NCBI RefSeq assembly: GCF_018309085.1
Contig: NZ_CP070502.1
Coordinates: 1,364,001 to 1,428,000, forward strand
Direction of reading: 5' to 3'
Length of the DNA: 64,000 nt
From: Sporosarcina sp. Marseille-Q4063
GTDB taxonomy: Bacteria > Bacillota > Bacilli > Bacillales_A > Planococcaceae
Below the pieces are notes generated by a model. It did no database searches. It saw only the letters and a list, made by a program, of their open reading frames with translations, and was not told the DNA's origin. The number at the start of each line of letters is the position of its first letter. Within the stretch, counting starts at the first letter, position 1. The position numbers were made by a program, and so were the translations under genes. Below are positions 1 through 9,108 of the stretch, piece after piece.

Positions 1-43
1 ATGGGAATAACAGGTCTATTTTGACGTTTGTTAAAATAAAAAA

Positions 44-80
44 ATAGCCACTATTCACTCCAAATGTGAGTTGTGGCTAT
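44..80 (-). terminator. Intrinsic terminator of the 5'-3' exonuclease gene
   Basis: Stem ATAGCCAC/GTGGCTAT (44-51 and 73-80) with an inner TTCAC/GTGAG pairing. On the minus strand it is followed by a T-run. It lies 12 bp past the exonuclease stop. Confidence 0.85.
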
Positions 81-91
81 CTTTTATTTCT

Positions 92-979
92 TCATGAAAA
101 TAGTGAATCGGCATGTCGCATGATCATTGTATAGCCTTCTTTTTCAAATAGGCTTCTTTTTTCTACATCATAAATTGGTAATGTTAGGTCTTCGATTTGA
201 TCGGATACCTTTAAGTCGCAATGAATTTCGGCGAGTTTTCTGGATAAGTGAAGCATTTCCATGCCTTCTTCGATTCGTTTTCTTCGTGCTGGGGTTAATT
301 CGTCTAGTGCATCTAGAACGCCTTCAATTGAGCCGTATTGTTTTAGTAATGTCAAAGCTGTTTTTGGCCCGATTCCTTTGACGCCTGGGTATCCGTCGGC
401 CGCGTCGCCAGTGAATGCTTTTTTATCGATATATTGAAGCGGCGTAATGCCGTATTCTTCGATGAATCTTTCATCCGTGTAGATGTCGTATTCGCTATAT
501 CCTTTTTTTATCAGCGCTACTTTAACACCTGGTCGCAATAATTGCAGGAGATCTCTGTCGCCTGAAACGATTGTTATTTCGGCTTTTCCTTCCCAATTGG
601 TTACCATAGAGCCGATTAAATCGTCGGCTTCCATCCCTGGTTCGCCGTAACTTTTCCATCCGATGAGTTCCGATACGCTTCTAGCCATGTCAAACTGCGG
701 AACGAGTTCTTCGGGCGGTGCCGGGCGATTCGCTTTATAGCCGTCATATAAATCGTTGCGAAATGTGTGTGCGCCCATGTCCCAACAAACTGCCATATGA
801 GTCGGGTTGAATAAGGACATTGCCGTCATAGAATGGCGGGCGAATCCTTGGACGCCATTCGTTGGAACGCCCGCTGCATTCGGGAAAAAATGTCCCATCG
901 CGGATGTCGCAAAAAAAGAGCGGAATAATAATGCCATGCCATCGACGATTAAAATATGTGGTTTTTCTTCTGTAGTCAA
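92..979 (-). CDS. ypcP: 5'-3' exonuclease (YpcP-like, PolI N-terminal domain family)
   Basis: A 295-residue stand-alone member of the DNA polymerase I 5'-nuclease family, which removes RNA primers and flaps. The acidic metal-site residues are visible in VDGMALLFR (12-20), GMEADDLIG (115-123) and SGDRDLLQL (139-147). A helix-hairpin-helix DNA-binding motif follows at 191-208 (GDAADGYPGV then KGIGPKTA). Length matches the free-standing Bacillales proteins rather than the roughly 870-residue PolI. The gene is monocistronic, with a terminator downstream. Family is certain; the ypcP symbol is by analogy with Bacillus subtilis. Confidence 0.9.
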   Translation of the reverse strand: MTTEEKPHILIVDGMALLFRSFFATSAMGHFFPNAAGVPTNGVQGFARHSMTAMSLFNPTHMAVCWDMGAHTFRNDLYDGYKANRPAPPEELVPQFDMARSVSELIGWKSYGEPGMEADDLIGSMVTNWEGKAEITIVSGDRDLLQLLRPGVKVALIKKGYSEYDIYTDERFIEEYGITPLQYIDKKAFTGDAADGYPGVKGIGPKTALTLLKQYGSIEGVLDALDELTPARRKRIEEGMEMLHLSRKLAEIHCDLKVSDQIEDLTLPIYDVEKRSLFEKEGYTMIMRHADSLFS

Positions 980-1075
980 TTGTCATTCCTCCAGTAGTCG
1001 AAAGTGTTCGATTCGACTGTGATCAATACTATAATAGTAGACTAATAAACTTTAAATCGGTACTAATACGCCCCA

Positions 1076-1582
1076 TTACAGTTTTGGAATCATGAATATT
1101 ATCGCTAATAGAACAAGCACAGTTACATGCGCAGAGTTAATGATTGTTCCTTTTCTAGTATCCGCTTTCCCATATCTAAGCATAATAGACAAAATGAATA
1201 TATAAATCAAAACCAAAAAGTAAACAATCGATAAATCAAGAATCCAGTGCATTTCCGGTGTTACCTGTGAAAGAATGGTAACGCCTAGGATTATGAATAC
1301 GATAAACGAAATGAAAAGAATTACCCCGATAATAGCTGGCATGATTCTCCATATCTTATGTACAAATAGTGGCCTTCCCTTCTTCTCTTGTAACAGTAAT
1401 AAGAATGAAAATCCCCAAACAATTAATATGACTGTGAAGAAAATAATGAGAATACTTGGTTCGATGAAAGATTTAATGAAAGTAAAAAGTGCGCTTATGG
1501 TTTCTGCGAATACATTCATAACGATAATTGCGAGTGAAAATCCTAAAACAATGAGTACTTGATAAAGCGTCCATTTTGACAT
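1076..1582 (-). CDS. Small multi-pass membrane protein, function unknown
   Basis: A 168-residue hydrophobic protein starting MSKWTLYQ. The start was chosen because a GGAGGG box lies 7 bases before this ATG, whereas the longer frame to 1633 runs into the upstream terminator and has no such site. About four or five transmembrane segments are visible, with short charged loops such as LLQEKKGRP and RYGKADTRKG. I recognise no catalytic motif or named family. It lies downstream of hutH on the same strand but beyond that gene's terminator, so it probably is not part of the hut operon. Confidence 0.7.
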   Translation of the reverse strand: MSKWTLYQVLIVLGFSLAIIVMNVFAETISALFTFIKSFIEPSILIIFFTVILIVWGFSFLLLLQEKKGRPLFVHKIWRIMPAIIGVILFISFIVFIILGVTILSQVTPEMHWILDLSIVYFLVLIYIFILSIMLRYGKADTRKGTIINSAHVTVLVLLAIIFMIPKL

Positions 1583-1631
1583 ATTACTTTCCCTCCAACT
1601 ACAGATACGTTTGAGGACTCGATTTGGATTC

Positions 1632-1672
1632 AAAAAAGAACTGAAACCTGGATGTTGGTTTCAGTTCTTTTT
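1632..1672 (-). terminator. Terminator at the end of the hut operon
   Basis: Arms GAACTGAAACC and GGTTTCAGTTC flanked by A6 on one side and T5 on the other. It begins two bases past the hutH stop and could work in both directions. Confidence 0.9.
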
Positions 1673-1673
1673 C

Positions 1674-3164
1674 CTAATTCATAGCATTCTTCTGAAGTAG
1701 TTGTTCGATCGCAACGATATCTGGTGTGAAAATACGATCTTCATCGATGGGATCGACGACAGTTAGTAATTTTTCAAACTGTGTACGTGTTTTCGATGCC
1801 ATTAACGCTTTACCCCGAATCGAACAACTTGTTAATGCGCAAAGTGCTTCGATTGCGAGAACATTTCTGGCGTTTTTGATTATTGACTGGGCGTGTCTTG
1901 CGCCAATCGTTCCCATAGAAACGTGGTCCTCTTGATTTCCAGACGATGGAATTGAATCTACAGACGCCGGATGAGCGAGTGTTTTATTTTCCGAAACCAG
2001 GCTTGCCGCGGAATATTGTAAAATCATTGCGCCTGACTGTAAACCCGGTTCTGGGCTAAGAAATGGCGGCAATCCTTCATTAAGTTGTGGGTTGACAAGT
2101 CGTTCAATTCTGCGCTCGGAAATATTTGCGAGTTCTGCCACGCCGATTTTCAGAAAATCCATTGCAAAAGCAATTGGTTGCCCATGGAAATTTCCACCTG
2201 ACACGACAGTATCTCCGTCATCGAAAATAAGCGGATTATCCGTCGCCGCATTCATTTCGATTTCCAGTTTTTCTTTTACGTAATTCAACACTTGCCAACT
2301 TGCGCCATGCACTTGCGGAATACACCGAATCGAGTAAGCGTCTTGCACACGTATTTCACCTTGAACTGTCGTCAATTGACTGTCTTCCAATAAATCTAGC
2401 ATTCTCTTTGCTACATCAACTTGTTCAGGATACCCGCGCGCTTCGTGGATGGCTGGATGGAAGGCATCCGTTATCCCGTGAAGTGCTTCCATTGTCATCG
2501 CCGCAATCCATTCGCTATCAACAGCAAGTGATTCCGCCTCTAAATAATTAATAACGCCTTGAGCTGTCATTGCTTGCGTTCCGTTGATAAGCGCAAGCCC
2601 TTCTTTCGCTTCTAGCACAATTGGTTCCAACTCATGCTTTTCCCATATTTCAATTGCTGGAACATGTTCAGTTCCTTGCCAAACGAAGCCTTCTCCAAGT
2701 AGGACGAGCGCCAAATGAGCTAGCGGCGCTAAATCACCCGACGCCCCCAACGAACCTTGTTGCGGAATGACGGGGTGGATTTGATGGTTCAACATATATG
2801 CGAAACGTTCCAACACCTCTGCACGTATTCCTGAAAATCCTTTCAATAAGGCATTTAGTCGTAAAACGACCATTGCGCGAGAAACGATTTCCGGAAATGA
2901 ATCCCCTACTCCGCAAGCATGCGAGCGAATGAGATGAAGTTGCAATGCTTTCGTATCTTTTTCATCGATGCTGACATCGCTGAATTTCCCGAAACCTGTA
3001 TTAATTCCGTAAACGGTTCGATCTTCCCAAACAATTTTCTCAACTGCAAGTCGGCTTTTCTTAACGCGTTCAATCGCTTTTTCGTCTAATGAAACAACAG
3101 ATTCTTTATATAAAACGGCTCTTAATTGTTCAAGATTAAGTGTTGACCCTGTTAATGTAATCAT
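1674..3164 (-). CDS. hutH: Histidine ammonia-lyase
   Basis: First enzyme of histidine breakdown: it removes ammonia from L-histidine to give urocanate, in the cytoplasm. The 496-residue length is typical. The Ala-Ser-Gly triad that cyclises to the MIO electrophile is at 141-143 ([14 protein letters not shown]), and the active-site tyrosine lies in [10 protein letters not shown] near residue 52. An AAGGGTGG site precedes the ATG. It is the last gene of hutU-hutI-hutH, 27 bp after hutI, and is followed directly by a terminator. In B. subtilis hutH comes first, behind hutP. Here the order is U-I-H and no hutP, hutG or hutM is in the window. Confidence 0.97.
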   Translation of the reverse strand: MITLTGSTLNLEQLRAVLYKESVVSLDEKAIERVKKSRLAVEKIVWEDRTVYGINTGFGKFSDVSIDEKDTKALQLHLIRSHACGVGDSFPEIVSRAMVVLRLNALLKGFSGIRAEVLERFAYMLNHQIHPVIPQQGSLGASGDLAPLAHLALVLLGEGFVWQGTEHVPAIEIWEKHELEPIVLEAKEGLALINGTQAMTAQGVINYLEAESLAVDSEWIAAMTMEALHGITDAFHPAIHEARGYPEQVDVAKRMLDLLEDSQLTTVQGEIRVQDAYSIRCIPQVHGASWQVLNYVKEKLEIEMNAATDNPLIFDDGDTVVSGGNFHGQPIAFAMDFLKIGVAELANISERRIERLVNPQLNEGLPPFLSPEPGLQSGAMILQYSAASLVSENKTLAHPASVDSIPSSGNQEDHVSMGTIGARHAQSIIKNARNVLAIEALCALTSCSIRGKALMASKTRTQFEKLLTVVDPIDEDRIFTPDIVAIEQLLQKNAMN

Positions 3165-3191
3165 GAAAACCCACCCTTTATTCTAAATTCA

Positions 3192-4451
3192 TTAGCCAAC
3201 TACTTTTACGCCTTTTTTCCAGACGGTTTTCACATGATTGACGCCGAATAAATATTGCAGTTCTTGGTAATTTGAAATATTCCATAGTACGATATCGCCT
3301 TGCTTTCCTGGTTCAAGCGAGCCAGTGTGATTTTCCATTTGAATTGCGCATGCCGCATTATAGGTTGCCGCCGTTAAAGCTTCGGCTGGTGTTAGTCTCA
3401 TTGAAATACATGCCAAATTCATGACGAGCGGCATTGATGTTGTCGGGGAAGATCCCGGATTACAGTCTGTCGAAATCGCGACAGGTACCCCTTCGTCAAT
3501 CATTCTACGCCCCTGAGCCGCCTCTTCTCGTAGAAATAATGCTGTTGCCGGTAGTAAACATGCAATCGTTCCGGCTTCTGCCATCGCTTTTATTCCTTCA
3601 TCGGATGCTTTTAATAAATGCTCTGCTGAAATCGCGCCCACTTTTGCAGCCAGTTCAGCGCCGCCATATGGCTGGATTTCATCCGCATGAATTTTTGGTG
3701 TTAAACCGTGCTTTTTTCCTGCTTCTAAAATACGTTCCGATTGTTCAGGCGTAAATACACCGACTTCGCAAAAGACATCATTGAAGACAGCCAGTTTTTC
3801 ATCGGCAATGGCTGGAAGCATTTCGTCGATAATGAGTTCAACAAATTCTTCTTCGCGTCCTTTATAATCTGTCGGGACAGCGTGAGCCCCCATAAATGTA
3901 GGAACGAGATCTATCGGGTGTTCCTGTTGAAGTCGTTTCATGACACGAAGTTGTTTTAGTTCATTTTCTAAATCGAGTCCGTAACCGCTTTTCCCTTCAA
4001 CTGTCGTTACGCCGTGTTGTAAAAATGAATCCAGTCGTTTTTTCGATTGCTCGACAAGTTCATCTTCCGTCGCTTCTCGCGTCATTCGAGTTGTCGCGTG
4101 AATTCCGCCGCCCGCATTCATAATGTCCATATACGTAGCGCCTTCGAGACGCATTTCGAATTCACGTTCGCGGCTTCCCCCGTAAGCGACATGCGTATGC
4201 GGGTCGACGAGTCCTGGCGTGATGAGATGTCCCGTTGCGTTTGTAATATCGGCTTCATGCGCGCGGTCATTGAATTGTCTTTCAAGGTCAGCTGTTGTCC
4301 CGACTGCTTTTATTATGCCGTCTTCTATCCAAACGCTGCCGTCTTCGATAATCGATAATTCATTCATCGCTTCTTTAATTCGCGGTCCATTTGATTTTTG
4401 AGCAAGTGTTGCAAGTTGTGATGCGTGTTTTATCCAAACGATTGATTTCAT
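3192..4451 (-). CDS. hutI: Imidazolonepropionase
   Basis: Third enzyme of histidine degradation: it hydrolyses imidazolone-5-propionate to N-formimino-L-glutamate. It is a 419-residue amidohydrolase-fold protein with the metal ligands H85 and H87 in [10 protein letters not shown]. Further ligand motifs are [10 protein letters not shown] and [10 protein letters not shown]. The ATG overlaps the hutU stop by four bases (ATGA), which points to translational coupling. Together with hutU and hutH it covers His to formiminoglutamate; the step to glutamate is not encoded here. Confidence 0.97.
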   Translation of the reverse strand: MKSIVWIKHASQLATLAQKSNGPRIKEAMNELSIIEDGSVWIEDGIIKAVGTTADLERQFNDRAHEADITNATGHLITPGLVDPHTHVAYGGSREREFEMRLEGATYMDIMNAGGGIHATTRMTREATEDELVEQSKKRLDSFLQHGVTTVEGKSGYGLDLENELKQLRVMKRLQQEHPIDLVPTFMGAHAVPTDYKGREEEFVELIIDEMLPAIADEKLAVFNDVFCEVGVFTPEQSERILEAGKKHGLTPKIHADEIQPYGGAELAAKVGAISAEHLLKASDEGIKAMAEAGTIACLLPATALFLREEAAQGRRMIDEGVPVAISTDCNPGSSPTTSMPLVMNLACISMRLTPAEALTAATYNAACAIQMENHTGSLEPGKQGDIVLWNISNYQELQYLFGVNHVKTVWKKGVKVVG

Positions 4452-6124
4452 TTTTGCTCAACTCCTTTAGCCATCATCGGAATGTTGACGCCCTTTTCGC
4501 GTGCCGTTTTTTCTGCCAAATCATAACCGGCATCGACATGACGAACAATCCCCATACCCGGGTCGGTTGTCAATACACGTTCGATTCGTGCTTCGGCTTC
4601 TTTCGTTCCATCCGCAACGATTACCATGCCTGCATGAATAGAATACCCCATGCCGACTCCGCCGCCGTGATGAACCGAAACCCAAGTCGCGCCGCCAACT
4701 GCGTTGATCATTGCATTTAATATCGGCCAATCAGCAACTGCGTCTGATCCATCTTTCATCGACTCCGTTTCACGGTTTGGCGATGCGACCGAACCTGAGT
4801 CAAGATGATCTCGTCCGATGACAATCGGCGCTTTTAATTCACCCGAAGCAACCATATCGTTGATAATTTTTCCAAAACGAGCACGTTCCCCGTAGCCAAG
4901 CCAGCAAATTCTTGAAGGCAGGCCTTGGAACTCGATTTTATCCTGCGCCATTCGAATCCAGTTGCATAAATGCTTGTTGTCACTAAATTCACGTAAAATA
5001 ACTTCGTCCGTTTTATAAATATCTTCCGGATCACCTGATAACGCTACCCAACGAAACGGTCCTTTCCCTTCGCAAAACTGCGGACGAATATACGCAGGAA
5101 CGAATCCTGGAAAATCGAATGCACGTGTGACGCCTTCGTCTTTTGCGACTTGGCGGATGTTGTTGCCGTAGTCAAATGTGATTGCCCCCAGATCCATCAT
5201 TACAAGCAACGATTCAACGTGGCTCGCCATTGAAGCTTTTGATTTCTTGACATATTCTTCTGGATTTTCTCCGCGTAATTTCGCAGCCTCATCAAGTGAC
5301 ATGCCGGACGGAATATAGCCATTTAACGGATCATGAGCCGAAGTCTGGTCTGTGAGTACATCTGGAATAAATCCACGCGCAATCATTTCTGGCAAAATAT
5401 CTGATGCATTCCCTAAAAGGCCAATCGACAACGCTTCCCCTTTAGCCTTAGCTTCTTCCGCGAAATGAATTGCTTCATCTAAAGAGTCGGTCTTCACATC
5501 TGTGTAGCGCGTTTCAATCCGACGGTCGATTCGTGTTTCATCAACTTCTATTCCAATACAAACTCCGCCAGCCATCGTGACCGCGAGTGGTTGTGCCCCG
5601 CCCATGCCGCCGAGACCCGCTGTTAACGTAATTGTTCCTTTCAACGAATCGCCGAAATGTTGTTTCGCGAGTTCAGCGAACGTTTCATAGGTTCCTTGAA
5701 CAATCCCTTGAGAGCCGATATAAATCCAGCTTCCCGCAGTCATTTGTCCGTACATCATTAGGCCCTTTTTATCGAGCTCATGGAATGTCTCCCAATTCGC
5801 ATACGCTGGAACGAGATTCGAGTTTGCGATTAATACTTTCGGTGCGTCTGTATGTGATTTGAAAATCGCAACCGGCTTTCCGGATTGCACAAGTAAAGTT
5901 TCATCATTTTCAAGTTCTTTCAGCGAGCGAACAATCGCGTCAAACGACTCCCAATTTCGTGCCGCTTTTCCAATTCCCCCGTAAACAACAAGCTCATCCG
6001 GATGCTCCGCCACTTCTTCGTCTAAATTATTCATCAACATGCGAAGAGCAGCTTCTTGTTGCCAACCTTTCGTATTCAATTCGGTTCCCCGGTACCTAAT
6101 CACTTTTTCAGATGCTTTCCCCAT
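4448..6124 (-). CDS. hutU: Urocanate hydratase
   Basis: Second step of histidine degradation, hydrating urocanate to imidazolonepropionate with tightly bound NAD+ as electrophile. The 558-residue length is typical. The NAD-binding region [18 protein letters not shown] is near residue 170, and the conserved cysteine near 407 sits in [23 protein letters not shown] site precedes the start, which is the first of the operon. A cre-like box lies 42 bp upstream, in line with the known CcpA repression of hut operons in Bacillus. No HutP-type regulator gene is adjacent. Confidence 0.97.
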   Translation of the reverse strand: MGKASEKVIRYRGTELNTKGWQQEAALRMLMNNLDEEVAEHPDELVVYGGIGKAARNWESFDAIVRSLKELENDETLLVQSGKPVAIFKSHTDAPKVLIANSNLVPAYANWETFHELDKKGLMMYGQMTAGSWIYIGSQGIVQGTYETFAELAKQHFGDSLKGTITLTAGLGGMGGAQPLAVTMAGGVCIGIEVDETRIDRRIETRYTDVKTDSLDEAIHFAEEAKAKGEALSIGLLGNASDILPEMIARGFIPDVLTDQTSAHDPLNGYIPSGMSLDEAAKLRGENPEEYVKKSKASMASHVESLLVMMDLGAITFDYGNNIRQVAKDEGVTRAFDFPGFVPAYIRPQFCEGKGPFRWVALSGDPEDIYKTDEVILREFSDNKHLCNWIRMAQDKIEFQGLPSRICWLGYGERARFGKIINDMVASGELKAPIVIGRDHLDSGSVASPNRETESMKDGSDAVADWPILNAMINAVGGATWVSVHHGGGVGMGYSIHAGMVIVADGTKEAEARIERVLTTDPGMGIVRHVDAGYDLAEKTAREKGVNIPMMAKGVEQK

Positions 6125-6165
6125 TATGAATCCCTCCTACTCAGTTCTCTCTTTATCTTACACGA

Positions 6166-6179
6166 TGAAAACGCTTTTA
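6166..6179. promoter_or_regulatory. cre-like CcpA site upstream of hutU
   Basis: TGAAAACGCTTTTA agrees with the TGWAANCGNTNWCA consensus at 13 of 14 positions; only the penultimate base differs. It lies 42 bp before the hutU start. Confidence 0.65.
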
Positions 6180-6277
6180 AAATGATTATTGCGAAAGTTT
6201 AGTCTGTGCTAACAGTGCGCTGTATCAGCGTGGTAAAGCGTTTTTGAGTAAAATACCTATAGCGTCTTCGGTATTAA

Positions 6278-6391
6278 TTTGCTTGCAGATTATGACTCTT
6301 TGCTTGCAGTTGGGAATGATTTGCTTGCACTCACCAAGGGTTTCCTTGCACTCGATGACCATTTGCTTGCACTTAAAAGATTTTGCTTGCA
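6278..6391. repeat. 21-bp-period tandem array, TTTGCTTGCA units
   Basis: Six units begin at 6278, 6299, 6320, 6341, 6362 and 6382, each opening with TTTGCTTGCA (TTTCCTTGCA in the fourth). The other 11 bases vary. Spacing is exactly 21 bp four times and 20 bp once. It is not a CRISPR array, because the conserved part is only about 10 bp and the variable part only 11. Confidence 0.85.
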
Positions 6392-6460
6392 AGTCAGGAC
6401 TTTGACACTAGACGTCGCCGTCAATAAACACAGTAATCGCCTAGATTAAAACACAAAAAA

Positions 6461-6490
6461 GTTCCACGGTATTTCTCTTTACCGTGGAAC
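6461..6490 (-). terminator. Minus-strand terminator in the hut upstream region
   Basis: Perfect 11-bp stem GTTCCACGGTA/TACCGTGGAAC with an 8-base loop, followed on the minus strand by a T6 run. No annotated minus-strand gene ends here; see the short frame at 6479-6508. Confidence 0.8.
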
Positions 6491-6508
6491 TCCTACTAAT
6501 TTTTGCAT
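6479..6508 (-). other. Possible nine-codon leader frame ending in the terminator stem
   Basis: The minus strand reads MQKLVGVPR then TAA, with GAAGG a few bases before the ATG and a G-rich tract upstream. The last codons and the stop form one arm of the terminator at 6461-6490. This resembles a leader peptide/attenuator, but a frame this short is easily a coincidence. Confidence 0.25.
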
Positions 6509-6608
6509 CGCCTTCAACTCTCCCCCCCAACCTCTCTTATACATTAGATAGTCGAAAACCGAAAAAGTTTTAAAAACAATAAAAGTCCAATCGCTATTAT
6601 TTTTCTCG

Positions 6609-6617
6609 CATACACTA
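6609..6617 (+). promoter_or_regulatory. Possible sigma-K/sigma-E -10 element
   Basis: CATACACTA fits the sigma-K -10 pattern CATANNNTA and is close to the sigma-E form CATACANT. It lies 31 bp before the Gly/Pro-repeat gene start. The -35 region is not clear, so the sigma factor cannot be fixed. Confidence 0.4.
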
Positions 6618-6647
6618 GGGGGAATCGCCTGGAAGGAGAGAATTTCG

Positions 6648-7268
6648 ATGGTAAACAGAGACTCAGAAGATTTTGGCGCAGAACAATGGTATCCAAGGTT
6701 GCCTGATGGATTTGACGGGCAAGATATGTTTGAACAGGGAAGCTATGGATTTTCACCCGGATATGGGATGCCGGGATATTCAATGGGGCAAGGTGGGTAC
6801 GGATACGAGATGCCCGGATACCCATATGGGCAAGGAATGACTGGATTTTCACAGGGACAAGGAAGACCTGGTTTTCCGCCGGGGCAAGGGTTTCCTGGAT
6901 TCCCGCCTGGCCAAGGATTCCCTGGATTTCCACCTGGGCAAGGAGGACCTGGATTCCCGCCTGGCCAAGGTAGACCCGATTTTCCACCTGGACAACAACA
7001 AGGTAGGTCCCAACCTCCTAGATCAGCGCCACCAAGTACTACGCCAGAATATCCTAGCACTCAACTGTTCGCGGTAGATCCTGGTGCAATTAGAGGCTGC
7101 TTATATCGCTTCACGTTCGTCTGGCTTTCAAGAAGACGAGGGTTCTGGTTCTTCCCAGATTTCGTAGGCCGAAGATCAGTTGCGGGTTGGAGATGGCGTA
7201 GCAGACAGAGAAGATGGGAATACACGGGGATTGACCTAGACAACATTGACAGATTCACCTGTTTTTAA
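6648..7268 (+). CDS. Gly/Pro-rich repeat protein, possibly a spore surface protein
   Basis: A 206-residue protein with a GGAAGGAG site before the ATG. Residues about 33-120 are a low-complexity region of PGF/PGY-type repeats; the central units follow the pattern PGFPPGQG in near-identical copies of roughly nine residues. The C-terminal 70 residues are different: rich in Arg, Trp and Phe (for example GRRSVAGWRWRSR) with a terminal CF. I recall similar C-terminal domains in uncharacterised proteins of spore-forming Bacilli, but cannot name the family. There is no signal peptide. The sigma-K-like -10 upstream suggests mother-cell expression and a spore-coat role; this is inference. Antisense frames across the repeat are shadows. 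Confidence 0.7.
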   Translation: MVNRDSEDFGAEQWYPRLPDGFDGQDMFEQGSYGFSPGYGMPGYSMGQGGYGYEMPGYPYGQGMTGFSQGQGRPGFPPGQGFPGFPPGQGFPGFPPGQGGPGFPPGQGRPDFPPGQQQGRSQPPRSAPPSTTPEYPSTQLFAVDPGAIRGCLYRFTFVWLSRRRGFWFFPDFVGRRSVAGWRWRSRQRRWEYTGIDLDNIDRFTCF

Positions 7269-7288
7269 GTATAAAAGAGCGGAAACAA

Positions 7289-7327
7289 CCCCAGTTACAT
7301 TTCATAATGTGACTGGGGCCTTATTTT
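7289..7327 (+). terminator. Terminator of the Gly/Pro-repeat gene, overlapping the convergent gene end
   Basis: Stem CCCCAGTTACAT/ATGTGACTGGGG, followed by a T-rich tract. The stop codon of the convergent deacetylase gene (7295-7297) lies inside the stem. Confidence 0.85.
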
Positions 7328-8326
7328 TTCATATCTCTTTTCTTCATTTAATTGAAAAGCTATTTTGGTTGCTTCACCCATCGTAAGGCTTTCAAAACCG
7401 TATTGCTTATTCAACCGAAATACTAATTCTAAGATTTCAGTTAAAAATTGCAAATTCTCTTCAATATCTTTACCGAAATTATGCGGATGCCACCACAGAT
7501 GGTATACTTCCCCGTTTTGCGCTGCGTGAATAAGACTTTTTTTAATTCTGCGGAGGCGTAGTTTTTCAAGACTTTTCAATTTCGGTTCATAGGGTCTCAA
7601 AAATCTGCTCGATGCTAAATTAACAAGAGGGGCCTTTCCTGCATTTTTAAGCCGATACGTATTATGCCCTGTGATGTTCACGTAACAATCAGCTAATCGA
7701 AGCATTCTTTTTAATGGGCTTTCCTTATGAAATTTGCTTTCTTTATAAATCCAGCTTTTTTCATTCCCCCTGAAGCTTTCAATTCCATGTTTTTTACATA
7801 TTTTAAGGTAGTCTATATTGAGTTGGTTTCTTGGAAACACAATTGATTTTGCCGGCCGACCGAATGTGGAACTCACCTTTAAAGAAGCTACCAAATCCGC
7901 TTCAAACTGATCTGCCGTCTGCCCCTCTTCCAAACAATAATAATGTGAAAACGTATGCGTCGAAATTTCTTGCCCTTCATATTGACTAATCTTCTTAAGC
8001 AATGATTGCCCATAGTGAAATGGATCTTCTTCTTCATTCTCACCAATATCCCCTATTTTGCCATACGGGGAAAATTCCATGTTTGTATAACTTGGGAGAT
8101 TCGACGGCAGATTGTTCATAAGTTCCTCTTTATTTCGGAAAAAAAGCATTCCCACCGTTGCCCATGTTGCACGAATTCCAAGATTATCAAACAGCTCAAG
8201 CATTTTATCAATTGCTTCGCGTGTACCTAGTAAATTCTTTTCATATTGTTCGAGTGTGAAGACATCGTGTACGCCCCAATTTAATTCGAAATCAAGCGAG
8301 ATGATGAAGGTTCCATGATTCCTCAT
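7295..8326 (-). CDS. Polysaccharide deacetylase family protein, last gene of the EPS operon
   Basis: A 343-residue protein starting MRNHGTFIISLDFELNWG. The start was chosen because its ATG overlaps the upstream stop as ATGA, the same coupling seen elsewhere in this operon. The N-terminal FIISLDFEL and the later STHTFSHYY carry the Asp and the H-x(3)-H-like metal pair of the NodB fold (carbohydrate esterase 4 type). A tryptophan/histidine motif LWWHPHNFG is near residue 275. No signal peptide is seen, so it may act on a lipid-linked repeat unit at the inner face. Its place next to two GNAT/FemAB-type proteins suggests modification of the exopolysaccharide. The exact substrate is unknown. Confidence 0.8.
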   Translation of the reverse strand: MRNHGTFIISLDFELNWGVHDVFTLEQYEKNLLGTREAIDKMLELFDNLGIRATWATVGMLFFRNKEELMNNLPSNLPSYTNMEFSPYGKIGDIGENEEEDPFHYGQSLLKKISQYEGQEISTHTFSHYYCLEEGQTADQFEADLVASLKVSSTFGRPAKSIVFPRNQLNIDYLKICKKHGIESFRGNEKSWIYKESKFHKESPLKRMLRLADCYVNITGHNTYRLKNAGKAPLVNLASSRFLRPYEPKLKSLEKLRLRRIKKSLIHAAQNGEVYHLWWHPHNFGKDIEENLQFLTEILELVFRLNKQYGFESLTMGEATKIAFQLNEEKRYEKIRPQSHYEM

Positions 8327-9087
8327 TGGATTTCCCTGGCGGTTGCCCAAGCCATTTTCCAATTTCTTATTTGTAATACGAGTGCCCCGATGATTGAATT
8401 TGCTTCGTACCCCCAATAGACAGGCACAATTTCTCCTCCAAACCCGAGTTTGAATCTACGAATATTTTCATCGTAGCTAAGACCACCCATATCATATAAT
8501 TTATATCCTTTTTCTTTCAAAAATAAAATACATAGCCACACAAGATAACGATTTGCTTGGCCCAGCAATCTTTTCAACTCCGGACTATCAGCCATGCGGA
8601 AGTGAGATGCGGAATATAGATTCATTGCTAAGGTACCATCTAGAATATATACTCTGTAACAAAAAACTTGGTCTTCACTTTTTATATAAGTTAGCAATAA
8701 AGCATTTTTCTCACGGAGCAGCTTCATCGTTTTCATATGAAATGAATTGCAAGTATGTGTTTTTTTATTTTTAGCAAACTGATTATAAAAATTTTGAAAT
8801 TCTACTAAATCGTGATCTGTTGGATTTTCAATTATAATATGGTCTAACTCTTGTTCTTCTGCACGTCTAATTTGTCTCCTTGTCGTTTTTTGCATCGCCA
8901 TTAATAATTCATTGTCATCTTTTGTTAAATCAAACTGAAGTGTCTCTAATGTTCTTAAATTTTTCTTTGGAACAAATGAGTGTGAAAACGCCTTAACTTG
9001 CGCCGTTGAATCATTTTCAAACTCTCCATTAGCAAAGTAAACATTTTGGATCTTTACGTTTAAAATTTTTCTTTCAATTGTAATCAT
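8323..9087 (-). CDS. FemAB/GNAT-fold transferase in the EPS operon
   Basis: A 254-residue protein of the peptidoglycan-bridge/FemAB-like acyltransferase group (acetyltransferase 6 type). Supporting pieces are the basic segment TRRQIRRAEEQ, the core around LLLTYIKSEDQVFCYRVYIL, and the C-terminal LYDMGGLSYDENIRRFK, which resembles the family's usual YDxGG..xxxxGI..FK ending. It overlaps the deacetylase by four bases and follows the larger GNAT protein by 21 bp. Role: probably transfers an acyl or aminoacyl group to a sugar of the exopolysaccharide. Donor and acceptor cannot be told from the sequence. Confidence 0.7.
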   Translation of the reverse strand: MITIERKILNVKIQNVYFANGEFENDSTAQVKAFSHSFVPKKNLRTLETLQFDLTKDDNELLMAMQKTTRRQIRRAEEQELDHIIIENPTDHDLVEFQNFYNQFAKNKKTHTCNSFHMKTMKLLREKNALLLTYIKSEDQVFCYRVYILDGTLAMNLYSASHFRMADSPELKRLLGQANRYLVWLCILFLKEKGYKLYDMGGLSYDENIRRFKLGFGGEIVPVYWGYEANSIIGALVLQIRNWKMAWATAREIQ

Positions 9088-9108
9088 TTAAAACACCCCG
9101 ATTCTTTT

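Larger units (their letters stand above)
6125..6647. other. Divergent intergenic region between hutU and the Gly/Pro-repeat gene
   Basis: This 523-bp stretch holds, from left to right: a cre-like box (6166-6179), six tandem units of a 21-bp-period repeat (6278-6391), a minus-strand terminator (6461-6490) with a nine-codon frame running into it, and a possible sporulation -10 element (6609-6617). I saw no other coding frame with a ribosome binding site. Confidence 0.7.

Noticed and set aside
6278..6391. CRISPR array
   Set aside because: Conserved cores are about 10 bp and variable parts 11 bp, far too short; there is no cas gene nearby.
6544..7060. Long minus-strand open frames across the Gly/Pro-repeat gene
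   Set aside because: They arise from the repetitive codons of the plus-strand gene and have no ribosome binding site.
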